Assembly (NCBI GenBank): GCA_018902385.1
Contig: JABSSW010000020.1
Location: forward strand, 186,001 to 250,000
Length of the DNA: 64,000 bases
Origin: Physcia stellaris
Lineage: Eukaryota; Ascomycota; Lecanoromycetes; Caliciales; Physciaceae
Direction: 5' to 3'
Positions 35,880 through 47,300 of the stretch are shown piece by piece. The notes under the pieces are model-generated. The model saw only the letters and a program-made list of their open reading frames with translations. It made no database searches and had not been told where the DNA came from. The position numbers were made by a program, and so were the translations under genes. Each line of letters opens with the position of its first letter. Positions within the stretch are counted from its first letter, which is position 1.

Positions 35880-36670
35880 ATGACATTGAAAATCATCCAT
35901 AAGCTCAAGCAGAAGCTGCACAATGAATCCAAGCCAGAATCGAAGCCCTCATCCGCATCTTCCTCAAAGCACGATACCCTACCTTCGAATAATAAAAGAT
36001 GTAAGATCATCCCATCCTCCTCACCAGCACCATCACACAATAAATACTCGCAGTATACCAGCTAACTCTGTCACTTTAGCTTTGCCTGATGGCAAGACCA
36101 AAGAGTCTGACTTAACGTATACCGTAGCGAACACTCTGAAGTGTAAAGTCATCCGATCCTTCCTCACCAGCACCATCACACAACCAACACCTTCATATCC
36201 CTGCTAATTCTGTCATCTTAGCTTTGACTGAAGGCGAAACGAAAGCGCATAGCACAACAAACACCGGAGGCGCTAAGCCGGCGAAAGGTGCAGGAACAAA
36301 GAGCTCGAACTTGGGAACTGCGCTACCGTATCATACCGCGGCAAGGGATAAGAACTCAGATTACTCAGGCGGCGTCTACGATGGGGGCTACAGTGGAGTC
36401 TTCTATGGAGGGTATGGTGGAGGCGGTGAAGTTCCTTCACAAGGCGGGCATCATTGCGGGCATCATGATGGTGGTGTACATCATGGAGGTGGTGGGGACT
36501 ATGGAGCTGGTGGTGGAGACTATGGAGGAGGAGGTGGTGGAGACTATGGGGCGGGAGGAGGAGGTGGTGGAGACTATGGAGGAGGAGGTGGTGGAGATTA
36601 TGGAGGCGGAGGCGGAGGCGGAGATTACGGAGGGGAGGCGGGGATGGCGGAGGGGGAGGGGAGGCGGTGA
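35880..36670 (+). CDS. Glycine-rich GDYGGGG-repeat protein
   Basis: Three exons (35880-36000, 36080-36142, 36222-36670), 633 bp coding for 210 aa, phases consistent. Starts at the ATG at 35880 (MTLKIIHKLKQKLHNESKP), a basic helical segment without signal peptide. After a Ser/Lys/Thr-rich linker come VYDGGYSGVFYGGYGGGGEV, a His/Gly patch (HHCGHHDGGVHHGG) and at least six GDYGGGG-type repeats. The two introns are both exactly 79 bp and closely similar in sequence, and exons 2 and 3 both open with LTEG/LPDG-type residues, so one intron-plus-exon unit has been duplicated. Glycine-tyrosine-rich tracts occur in structural and phase-separating proteins; the actual role is unknown. A clustered Gly repeat is prone to length change. 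Confidence 0.72.
36479..36640 (+). repeat. In-frame GGNGGTGGAGA(C/T)TATGG-type coding repeat
   Basis: Degenerate tandem repeat encoding GDYG followed by 3-7 glycines, six or more copies, inside the glycine-rich gene. Copy lengths vary by whole codons, so the frame is preserved. Confidence 0.8.
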
Positions 36671-37590
36671 TGGTGGAGGATGTTGAACAGGCACGATGGA
36701 TGCTTGTCAAGAACAAAGAGTGAAAAAAGGCAATTGCGTTCCCTGATTAGAAGACTTCTCATGGTTTATGAGTATCAGTATACGCAATGATCAGAGTCCC
36801 GCATTGCGTTGGTAATTCTCTCAGGTCTGGGACATATGTTCTTGTATAGATTCCCTACAAGATAGTTCTTCTCCATGGTAAATACGGATTTCTTCTGAAG
36901 ATAGAGAGCTGACAGAAATGTGGCATCTGCCGGGTGGGTGCAATAGAACTGTCTTCCTAGATTTCCTTTAACGAGGCATAGTCTGCCATCCTATATTCGG
37001 TGTGGTGCATTATTGCCTTGCACCCATGGGCACTTATATGCTCGGTGTGATAAGACGTGGACCCGTGCTTTGTGCAAGCACCTGAATCTGGAATTAATCA
37101 AACAGCATCTTCTGCTTTCACGCCAAGACGGGTGATGGCAGGTCTGTCATGGTGTATGCCAAAAGAATCGCACCATTCCGTACCAGGCCATGGGATCGTG
37201 AGTTGGGTAGTCTAGTCTTTCATTGCGTGGGAAGAATTTTTGCGTTCAAGTGTGAAATTTCCAGTGAGGTGGAGGTATTCGGGTTTGAGTATTGTAGGTT
37301 GACTGACTCCAGAAACAGACGGCTTCCTAGCTATCTTTAGGCTATTGATTTGGGGCTAATGATGCTTATGAATATCTCTCATCATAGCGACACAAATAAC
37401 AGATGCAGCCTGCTCTAGAAACTTTCTTCTTCGATCAAGTAGTGCTTACAAGTGGCTCGCCTGTCTAATGAGGAGCAACCTGTCAGTCTACATCAGTGAG
37501 ACCACCAAGCATCTCCCAATGCACCTGGAACGTGTTCTAGGGGCGGCCTTGGGGCTTGTCTCACCTGAATTCTTATCCAGAAGAAAGGTG
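36671..37590. other. Intergenic stretch, nothing supported
   Basis: Downstream of the glycine-rich gene; only short unsupported frames until the foldback elements begin. Confidence 0.5.
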
Positions 37591-37718
37591 CCCCATGCAT
37601 TGGTGGGACTCACTTTTAGGTCACCCAGGCACCGGGACCGCCCCCAATCTTGGGGGCTTCGGGGGGTGGCCCGCCCAGGCGCTAGTTAAAAGTGAGCCCA
37701 CACCACCAGTGCGTGGGA
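37591..37718. mobile_element. Small foldback element (about 130 bp)
   Basis: Imperfect terminal inverted repeats of about 28-33 bp: the left arm (37591-37618) contains CCCATGCATTGGTG then ACTCACTTTTA. The right arm (37686-37718) is its complement with a 3-bp insertion. The centre holds a perfect 8-bp hairpin (37640-37647 with 37650-37657). No ORF. Looks like a short MITE; no target duplication was identified. Confidence 0.45.
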
Positions 37719-37808
37719 TGTATACCAGTGCATGGAACCAAACGAGAGTCAGATTTCGTCAAGTCAGAGGGCGGACATACAAGTTACCATAAAAGACATT
37801 GAGAAGGG

Positions 37809-37816
37809 TCTTTTTA
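37809..37816. repeat. Left 8-bp target-site duplication of MITE
   Basis: TCTTTTTA, identical to 38360-38367 on the other side of the element. Confidence 0.8.
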
Positions 37817-38359
37817 GAGAGCCATTATACCCACCCCCCATTCCTTTAATTCCACCTCCCATTTCTTTAACCTCACCTCTCTATCAAGATCAGCACCCGA
37901 AGAGAGCTTCGAAGCCTCACTCGAATATCATTCGATCTTTATCTCCTGTCAAAGTTTGATTTCGCCATACAATAATCATCTTTCTATTAGAGATACCTCG
38001 CATTATTTTACTCATTCATATATTTGTTTACTGATCTATTTATCGATCTGTTTTTGACCTGACTTGACTCAAATCGATCAAAATCGAAGAATTAACACCA
38101 GCATATGATTGCGAAATCAGTATCGAACATTTGATGCAATCTCTCTTTTTCCTGATACATTTTGAGTGAAATTATTGGAAGATGTGATCGCTCGAGAGTC
38201 AAAAGAATCGAACAATATTCGGGCGAGACTTCAGAGCTGACTTCGAGGCTCACTCCGAATGATACTCTGGATAGAGGGGTGAGGCTAGCAAAACGGAGGA
38301 TGGGACTAAAGAAATGGGAAGTGGGATTAAAGGAATGGGGGGTGGGTATAATGGCTCTC
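37817..38359. mobile_element. MITE with long terminal inverted repeats and 8-bp TSD
   Basis: A 543-bp element. Both ends begin GAGAGCCATTATACCCACC when read inward; the first 34 bp of the arms are a perfect inverted repeat. Similarity continues with mismatches and a roughly 20-bp insertion for about 140 bp per arm. It is flanked by identical 8-bp TCTTTTTA copies, the duplication length typical of hAT-superfamily insertions. The AT-rich centre has no transposase, so the element is non-autonomous. The TIR start does not match the usual hAT CAGGG-type end, so superfamily assignment is tentative. Confidence 0.82.
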
Positions 38360-38367
38360 TCTTTTTA
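38360..38367. repeat. Right 8-bp target-site duplication of MITE
   Basis: TCTTTTTA, matching 37809-37816. Confidence 0.8.
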
Positions 38368-38554
38368 TTGCCGTGAATTGGTTTGTTGCAATGATGATTC
38401 TATGTTACCCTTCATAGCGCGATGAGAATGGTTTGACTGCTCGACTTCCACGAAATCCAATCCGAAGCTGACAAGGTTATTTCCTCCATCGTTTAATGCT
38501 AGACTGAGTCCTCTGGTAATCCATTCCAGACCGCCAGCATTCTCCGGTTCGCGT

Positions 38555-39812
38555 TCAGCGAAGGAATCTTCTCCTCGGAGTGTTCGTCTCATAATAGAAG
38601 TACGAAGGTAATGCAGTCAATAATGTAAGAGATAAACCCAAGGCCCAAGACATCCAGAATTTGTCGGATATATTCAAACTGCCGTCGTGGACATCGTAGA
38701 CGAAGAACTGCATTCCAAAGACTGTAGCAGCAAAGGTCATCGGAACGAAGGCTGCTGTAACAAGCGCAACCGTCTTCGTACCGAGCTATCTACCTGGACT
38801 GCGTTTTGGATTACGTTGGATGTACGGGCAATGTCCTGAGCGACGAGGTTGAATGAGTATTGGATCTCGTTCTGCAGTCGATCCTTGTTGGCGATTGAGC
38901 GTAGACGGAGGTTTTGAATCGCGTCTTGATAGCAACGAAGCTGGTCATGTGCGCTATGATTTTGATGTGCTGTCTCAGGGATCGTGCTTCTCGTTTCCTC
39001 GTTGTCGTCTTCTGTCGCCGCTGCTGGTGTTGCTGATCTAACCGAAAACCGGGCGTGATGCTCAATCATGCGGTGCAGTGTCTGATTCGTAAGATCCAAA
39101 GTTTCGGATACATGAATCGCATGTCTGGCCAAATCGTGAAGACGGCAAAAATGGATCTGAGAATTGGACGGCTGGGGACATATTGATTGACGTGATTTCT
39201 CTACGCGTCGAACTTCGTTTCGGATTTTCCACACCGCATCTTCCTGCAGCTCAACCGCTAGCTCGGCAACTGGGATGTAGACGCTACACGGGTTCTCTGA
39301 ATGTGTGCTGTTCTTGAAATGGAAGAAATGTTTGACGATCATTCCTCCAATTTTCGGCTTAGGATCAAGAACAACCATAGTATGTTCTTTGGACGAAGCG
39401 TCCCAACGAGCGAAGATGTTCAACTTGAACCATTCATACTGTATATCTCCACCAGGCTGAGCTTCGGAGATAGACTTTACAAGAAAGCGAAACCAAGTAT
39501 CTGTTGCCCTCAGTCAGCTTGGATGTTCCAAGGGATACATCCTCACATACTATATCCGTCAAGAATACCATCCTCCCCAGTAGTAGCTTCCCTCCCGAAG
39601 TAACCGTTGAGTCGCCGATACCATGAAGACCACCAAAATTCGGGGATTTTGAATACAGCTGACAAGCGGCTTTTGCAACTTTGGCAGTTACGGATCCTGT
39701 TCGCTTCGGCAAAGCTTTGGGTCATTAGCTTTTTTGCAGAATTACTGCCAACGTCTGTTAACTTACAAGACTTGTAATGAGGATCTATCGCGGTTCCGTG
39801 CCTGAAAGCCAT
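38555..39812 (-). pseudogene. Second CorA-like protein gene, reading frame broken
   Basis: Homologous in layout to fungal CorA-like proteins. Exon 39714-39551 encodes FWWSSWYRRLNGYFGREA. A 50-bp intron (39550-39501) joins it, as ...DGYNTWFRFLVKSI, to a long exon with YEWFKLNIFARWD. That exon runs through a stalk region to QDIARTSNVIQNAVQVDSS. The next conserved part, KTVALVTAAFVPMTFAATVF then GMQFF and TM2 (FWMSWALGLSLTLLTALPSY), is in another frame. The break lies at about 38771-38782 and one missing base would explain it; no intron of plausible length fits. The first exon (ATG at 39812, HWMAFRHGTAIDPHYKS) also fails to join the next exon in phase, hinting at a second lesion. The loop reads GMQ rather than GMN. 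Likely pseudogene, or an assembly error. The MITE ends 188 bp beyond its stop. Confidence 0.68.
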
Positions 39813-40932
39813 CCAGTGAGACTCGTTGCAATTGAGGTCTACCTAAAGCCAAGGGTCGCGTATGAGCTTCATGATTAGGCTGGGTTACATTGTGCTTGAA
39901 ACAAAGGGTGTGGAAAACCTTGCTCAACCACTAACTCCTTCACTTGGGGACAAATCCGGCATGTGAAACGGGCCATTGCCGAAGCGAAGGAGGGCAATGC
40001 TGACTGCAAATCAATCTTTTCAGGGCGGGGCTCCTTTAAGGCTTAGTTTCTGTCTGATCAAAGTATTCTCGTAGATTAGTCGGTGAGTAGCGTTCTGCCA
40101 TCGTGTATCTAGTCCCGAGTATCATGCGAGGCGAGAATCCGTGTCCGACGCTAAGCAATGGCCGTTGTCTGGAAATAATGGTGCAGTCAAGTCCAGCGAT
40201 TTTGATTTGAGGTGTGCCCGACTACTGCCGAGACCTCGCAATTGCTTGGATCGCCAAACGTTCCTTGAGCTGGCAGAAACTTGTGCAGACTTGCAGCAGG
40301 TCGTGTTGCACAACAGTCGGGCGTTGAAGACACAGCCAATGTTTGACGAGCCCTTTATCAGCCATGGAATCGCCCTCTGCGGCTCTTCATACCAGTAATC
40401 CCCGCGATTAGGAACCAGGAAAGTGGAGCAGTCTACGTCAAGCATTCCGCGGAAAGGCATTCGCTGAAATCAACTGTACGGTGTTACCGATTGATTAAGG
40501 GAGACAACAAGCATCACTGCGAGCAATGTAAATACTCTGGATGCCCAAGTCCCAAGTAGTGACTCTTTTGAAACGACTTTGCACCCTGCAAGTTGACTAA
40601 ATCCCAATAAATTAAAAAAGAATATCGCGCACAGATGTAACGACCAGTACTGCCGAATCAATTCCTTCCTCACTCACCTCGTTATCAAATTAGATCGACA
40701 AGCTTAGACCCCAAGGAAACCTCAGAAATGAAGAATATTAAGTGCAAATCCCATCCCGGCAGAGTAGATCTACTAGATGAAAGCAAAAAGAAAACCCTCC
40801 ACACATAAAGACACATGAAGTCCAAAACTATCCCACTTTCGGATCACCTCTCAATCGACAAAGAAACGGCCACTGTGTATCGATGGTCCCACAGCAGGCA
40901 AGAGCGAGGATCCATCCACCTTCCTGGGTTTG
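39813..40932. other. Intergenic stretch, nothing supported
   Basis: Upstream of the CorA-like pseudogene and downstream of the membrane-protein gene, both on the minus strand. Frames on both strands at 40120-40460 contradict each other and show no domain. Confidence 0.5.
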
Positions 40933-42243
40933 CTATACCTGCTGGTAGCCTCGGCCACGTCTTTGCTTAGATTTCTTTACTGGCTTGACTGCCTGCTTCA
41001 CCAAGATGGAGGAGTTCTCGAGTGCACCAATGAGCATTGCTGCAATAAGTACCAGGGCAGCTGTTTGTCCGAATCCACGTACGCCATCCAAGGGACTGCC
41101 TCTCTCTTCGGACTGAAGCCAACCAGATTCTGATACCCAAGAACGGAGGCCTGACACAGTGCTACAGGAGTAGCTAAAAACCACCGCGGAGGGAATCCAG
41201 ATGATGGCATAGTAGATTTTGTGGAGCACTGTATTTTTCGATTGCCCCGGAAAACGCCTCATGAAGAATGGTATGCTTATGATGAGAACCAGCGCAGTGA
41301 GGACTGCCAAAAGAATACCAAGAACCCACTCAGCTGCTGGACCGTCATTATCCTGGAGCCCAATATGCGTCCGTTCTGCCTCGTCAAGAGCGACGAATGT
41401 AGTGTTCTGAAAGTTGGGATCGAGGAAGCAGGCAGCTTTCAGGAAAATTGCACTATCCGTTTGACTTCTTCGCGGCATTCGCTGAGCCACAAATTGATGC
41501 TCACTCCGGAAAGTGTTCTGTATTGCTAGAATCCATCCGAAGCAAAAATAAATGCCGACCACAGCTAGGAATCTTAATAAGGCAGCCATACTCGCTAGCA
41601 ATGATCGCCAGTAGTGTCGGGTAAGTCCGAGGGTTTGGAGGTAACTTGTACAGGCCAACAAAAGAAGGTTGACGCTGATGTTCAATTGATACTGGAGCGT
41701 CCTGCAGACGCCGAACACAACAACGGATAGCCCCAAGGCTAGTGCAAGCAGTATTTGGATATCTGAGATGGCCCGAAGTACGGATTCGAGAAAACTGTAT
41801 GCATGCACGGGAACTCTAGTATTCCAGCCTCTTCTTCTAGAATTCGAGTTGTTAGTAAACCATTGAAGGATTCTGTGAGTCTGGGATCTCAAGAGCATCG
41901 TTATTAGGATGAGGACTAACTTTTCTTGTTTGGGGAATAAGATCAGCAATAGGCCCACGAAAAGACTGAGTGCACTTGGCAGAAAGAATGCGACGACAGT
42001 CTGTTGCCACACGTGAGTGACTAATCTTTCTGAGTCAATGGGTCAAGAGAATTGACTTACCCCTATTCCAGCAACATCATCACCATCCGCCTTCAGACTT
42101 CCTCTCGTGAAACCTCCGAAAGTCGCTACAGTACCTGTTGAAGAAAAGGCTGTTTGGCAATCTAAAGGAATGTCGCATTCATTGCAAAGTTTCTGGACCT
42201 CAAATCTTCCCCAATTGGGAAGCGATGTTCGATGGCAAGTCAT
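40933..42243 (-). CDS. Polytopic membrane protein, about seven TM segments
   Basis: Two exons (42243-42061 and 42000-40933, intron 60 bp) give 416 aa in phase. The start is the ATG at 42243 (MTCHRTSLPNW); the frame extends upstream only to a TTG. The N-terminus has four cysteines, two of them in a CNECDIPLDC block, before DGDDVAGIG, a segment that directly precedes the first hydrophobic helix in a fungal-specific membrane family. The rest has about seven hydrophobic helices, among them TVVAFFLPSALSLFVGLLLI, DIQILLALALGLSVVVFGV, LAVVGIYFCFGWILAI, WVLGILLAVLTALVLIISI and TAALVLIAAMLIGALE. The tail is basic (KPVKKSKQRRGRGYQQ), so probably cytosolic. No transporter or GPCR signature is recognised; function unknown. 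Confidence 0.78.
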
Positions 42244-44344
42244 GGGCAGATTCGAAGTCCACCAAGAGTAAGTGAAAAAGAGACTCAAGGGCTTTGCCTG
42301 GGTGTTGTTGGGAGAGAAAGAATTTAGAATTGGTGACTATTTCGATAAATGAGTGGATGAACCGAGGAACGAGTGAAGTCGAGGAAGAGTAAAATGGAAA
42401 CTGGAAGTTGATGAAGTAGGAGTAGGAAAGAAGGAAGACGAGTGGTATTTACAGCCACCCCTTTCTAAGAAAACCGGCTCAGGATTGTATCAATGATCAC
42501 TCCCTTCCCTCAAGCGCCATTGATGAGTCTTTGGAATGGTCCAATTTTTGAGCCGCAAACTATAAGCTCGTAACAGAGCTGAGCGATATCCTTAACCGCC
42601 GAGGACCCTGAGATCCGTTGATGTTAACGCGGCTTCCAAAAGAATAACGGCTAATATCTTACTTGCAGGTGGTTTCAAAAAGCCGAGCGGTTTTAGAGTG
42701 AATGGAATAAATCGAAGATCGACATGTAGGGCTACGCCCTGCTTTGTTCGAGTCTTCCAAGGGAATTGCTCTCGACTTACCGGGCCATGGGATAGTTTCG
42801 CGTACCGTGTAAGTTCGGAAAGTCATGAGACCGTGTTCAAAATGACTTTGTTCGAACTGTATTGGTATCGATCTTTAGTTCGGCGCTCTTGAGATGAGTA
42901 TTCTTACCTTAGCTTTTCGATTGAACTGGGTGTATGATCGTCTTCACGGTAGCAGCATCATGATTGACACTGTCCGGTCTTTGTCGTGCATAGAATGAGG
43001 TATGCTCGCTTGCTGTCGATTTTGTCCAAAGGTGAATACACCAACAACATCAGTTGATGCGTTTCTAAGTGAAATTTTTCACGGATTAGGGTACCAAACC
43101 ACCGTTTTCCAAAGAACAATATCCCACACAAGGTCTGGACGACTATTCCTAGAACAACCTACAGGTGGGTGGGTCGATGTAACGTTCCCCTGTTATCATG
43201 CCCATGCCGCATACAGAGCCTTCAGCTCTGGAATCTTTTTTGGGAACAACGCAGGGGTTGCAATATTGATCGTCCGGCTACCATCATCACTCACACTGTC
43301 GCGCTTCAAGTGTGGCCATCCGTTCTTGCCGATCGATTTCTTCTGATGTCCTGAATGGTCATGAGCTCATGGTCCACGACGAAACGCTGCGAGCTGACTG
43401 TAGACTGCACATGCAAATGACTGACAACGCAGCAGACTAACACTATACTACACTAGCACTCGGGCGTAAATACTAAACGTGCTGCACTAATCGCACTAAA
43501 TCGCGGGTAGCCACACGATGGCCGATGAGTGGATCTTGGCTCTCTCGCCAGTGGATGACTTACAGTAGCGTGCATCTTAGCGAGCTTAGCACTGATGGCG
43601 GCAAACAAGCTAATATAATCGGGAATTAGGAAAAGCTACGAGTACTATCTTGGAGACGTAATTAATTCAATCGAGGGTAGAAGCTCCTCAACAAGAGAGA
43701 CTCAGGGATTACCTTGACACAGCTCTCAATGCCATGGAAGCAATTAACATAAACCACCCGTACCTCTGGTAGCAAATCACGGTCTGTTGACTGACTGCAA
43801 GTGTAGGTGTGTAGTACGAAGGTTCAGCCTCAGGCCCCTATTGACAGGCGCTTCCGTGCTTCTTCTAGACCGAAACTTGTACGCCCCGTTTCAATGCCGT
43901 GGAACTTTATGCACATGGCATGAGGCTCAGCATACACCTGGCGATGATATGGTGCTAAAGGATTAGCTTGCCGCTGAACGCCCACCCGGTCAATCTGTAG
44001 TTCTGGGAATATCGAGAGGCTATTAAAGGGGAAATGATCATGCATAAATACTACAACGGGGCAGATCACAGTTCGGCAGTATTAGTCCCTATAGTCTCTG
44101 TTAGCACATCTTCTCTAATCCAAAGTTTTCAATCCTAGAAATGTGAGTACTCAGTCAGCCAGACCGTCCGCCACTGACTTACCATCAACCCAGCCCTTCC
44201 ACCACCGCAGGCCTTTCCCTCTTTGCATACCGTTCGGCCAATCCTTTTCCCAAAGAATTTTTCATTGTTCTATACTAGACCCGTTACCAAGAACACGCAG
44301 TGGTTCCTTGTTCTGCCGAAATTATAATCTGATCGAAACACACC
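42244..44344. other. Intergenic stretch of about 2.1 kb
   Basis: Divergent space between the membrane-protein gene and the PNP-domain gene. One ATG frame at 43002-43346 (114 codons) has no domain and no support. The last 250 bp should carry the promoter and leader of the PNP gene. Confidence 0.5.
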
Positions 44345-47300
44345 ATGGCCACCACGGGAAGAAAGCTGAGAAGAGATCAGTATACGGTGAGCTGGATCTG
44401 CGCTTTGGATATGGAAGTCGCCGTCGCAAAAGCGATGCTCGACGAGATTCATGAGAGCACTCCGACTCATGAGTCTGATGACAACCATTATACCTTGGGT
44501 CGAATAAGGAAATACAATGTCGTCATCGTGTGTCTTCCTGCTGGTGTCTACGGCACAACATCAGCAGCGACGGTGGCAATTCAGATGGCTAGAAGCTTTA
44601 CGTCCATCCAAACCAGACTGTTGGTCGGAATTGGAGGAGGTGTGCCTACCTCAGGCTTTGATATCCGACTGGGCGACGTGGTGGTTAGCCAGCCACAGGG
44701 CACCTTGGGAGGAGTGGTACAATACGATCTTGGCAAAAGGACCCAAGGCGGGAAGTTTGAACGCACAGGGCAATTGAACAAACCTCCTCATCGATTGCTA
44801 AATGCGCTAACAACCATGAAAGGAGAGTTTGAGATGATGAATTTCGACCTCCGGAAGTATTTCCATGATAATCTCATAAACCATTCACGGATGCTGGAGA
44901 AATATGACTGGCCTCATGGCGAAAAAGATGAGCTGTATCGAAGTGACTACGACCATAAAGGGGACCCTGGTCAAGAGTGTGATTCCTGTGATCGAAAAAA
45001 CCTCATTCGTCGCAACCCTCGAAGGTCGCCCAAGGAGGTCAAGTTTCATTATGGTACTATCGCCTCTGGCAATTCATTAATAAAGGACGGGACTGAAAGA
45101 GATAAACTCAGCAAGGACCTTGGTGGTATCTTGTGCTTCGAAATGGAAGCTGCTGGACTGATGGATAGTTCCTCGTGCTTGGTAATTCGAGGCATTTGCG
45201 ACTATGCTGATTCCCATAAAAACAAGAGGTGGCAAAGGTTTGCAGCGGTTACAGCGGCGCTCTATGCAAAGAAGCTCTTGTCGAGCATGCCAGGGAGTGA
45301 GCAATCGGCTGGGCAACAGCATGGTCTTCATTTCCACGAAGCTTCCCCCGAGTTCGCAGAAATTTCTACACCGCGAAGTTTTGGCCGATGGAATTCAGGA
45401 GCTGGACAGCCGGTTGGGTCACCCTCTCCTGGTCAATGGATTCCAGCATTTGGGCCGCCAATTGAACAGCAATCGTCGGCCCCTCTAAGCCAGCTAACCT
45501 TGGAACTCGGGCAACCGATTGAAGAGCAAAACGGTCTACCTCCCAGGCAAGCTCGCGCTGGCTTTGTGGAACCAATCGATCACTCCCGATCCTCATCTCC
45601 TTATCATCAGCTGTCTACACAAGTAAAAGCGTCTAATTTCAACCAACCTGCCACTGGATACAATCAGTCTTCACAGTACAGAGTGCCTTCCTCTGATCAG
45701 CTTCGCCAAGGAATGGGTCGACCATCTGCGTACCCAATTCCGGCCATTGGCCAAAGATCACTTGAAGGCGTGCCGTCGACTCAGACTCATTCGCGGCCTT
45801 CCCTGGCCCCAAATAGACTTGGACATAGTGACTCGGATATAGCTAAGGCTAGAGGTATCAGCGAATCACTGGGCGGCATACAAAAGTCTCACACGGGATG
45901 GAATAATGGGTATGTTCAGCCACGTGACATGATTTATCCACAGTACCCAAGGCCAAGTTATCCAGATCGAACGCGCCAACGTAGCCATGGCCAAGGCAAA
46001 TCAACAACGTCTATCCCTCTTCTCCCCCTGCCGCAGCCGCAGCCCAAGCAGTCACAGTCAAACCCTCCGGGTGCACCGTATACAACAAGTCGTGGTTACG
46101 AGTCACATACTGTTGGACCCACCGGTGCAAGCGCTCAGAAACCTTTTGACAGGAGCTATCAGGGACAAAGAAATGCTACAGCCCCATACCAAGGATCTGC
46201 GGAGTACCCTGATAAGGGGCAACCAGAGCGAAGCCATGTTCAAGCACTACAAGCCCCGAAAAAGGATCGCAAAATGCCAAGCTGTACGAATGATCCAAAA
46301 CCTGCTGCGAGCAGCCACAAAGAGAACAGTCATGGCCTAGCGCGGAAACAACTTGCAGAGATTTATGGACAGAAAGGCCAATCAAAAGAGTCGAAGCCTT
46401 CCACAAGTGGTGGCCATGGAGAAAGCCGTCACGATGTACCAAGACCTTCTCAGAATTACAGTGCTCCCCAAGACCATGCAAAAGGGCCGAAGTCTTCCAC
46501 GACCGGTGGTGGTGGCCAAGAGGAAAACCATCACGATGGACAAAGACCTTCCCAGAAATCCGGTGCTTCCAAAGACCAAATAAAAGGGCCAAAGTCCTTC
46601 ACAGGTGATAGCTCAGGGCAGAACCATCACCATGACCCTCAGCCTTCGCCAACGCGCAGCAACCCTCAAGGCCCTGCAAAGGAAGCGAAGGCCCCTGAGA
46701 AAGGCGGTAAAAAATCAACCCACCACAGCAATGAAAACGCTCAACCGGACCATGGCAACGTTGAAGACAGCTACGACGAGCCACCACCTTCGACCACAAA
46801 TGACAAATCCTTGAGCGAGCCTGATGAAAATCACGAGGACACTGAGGCAGCTAGTAGCAGTAGGCCCAGTATCGAATCCGAATTAAGTCGATCACCGAGT
46901 GACGTCGAAGAAGATCAAGTGTATCCTGTTCCGAACATTCATGTCAATGATTCTTACAGCCCAGGGTACCTTGCGTATGGTCGGCAAACTCCATCTTACG
47001 GTCAAGAGCAGCCTTTGTACGAACAGGAACAGTATCCGTATCGTCAAAAACAGCCTTTCCACGAACAGGAACAGTATCCGTACCGGCAAGAACAGCCTTT
47101 CTACGAACAGAAACAGTATCCGCACCGTCAAGAACAGCCTTTCTACGAAGAGGAACAGTTTCCGTATCGTCAAGAACCCAGTTCTTCCGGTTTGGAGCAT
47201 CCTCCCTTCGACCAATACCTTTCTGCCTACCCTAAAGGTCAGGACACAGGCAACGACATCGGCCCTCACCCTGGTGGTGAGGCTGCGGAATATTTTTCGG

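Noticed and set aside
35687-36716. Long minus-strand and alternative-frame ORFs over the glycine-rich gene
   Set aside because: Artifacts of the GGN-rich coding repeat read in other frames; the plus-strand frame is the one that splices cleanly.
39434-39712. Alternative frame across the CorA-like exon (PKRTGSVTAKVAK)
   Set aside because: The overlapping frame encodes the conserved FWWSSWYRRLNGYFGRE segment and joins the next exon in phase, so it is the real one.
43002-43346. 114-codon ATG frame upstream of the PNP gene
   Set aside because: No domain, no signal peptide, no intron context; could be chance.
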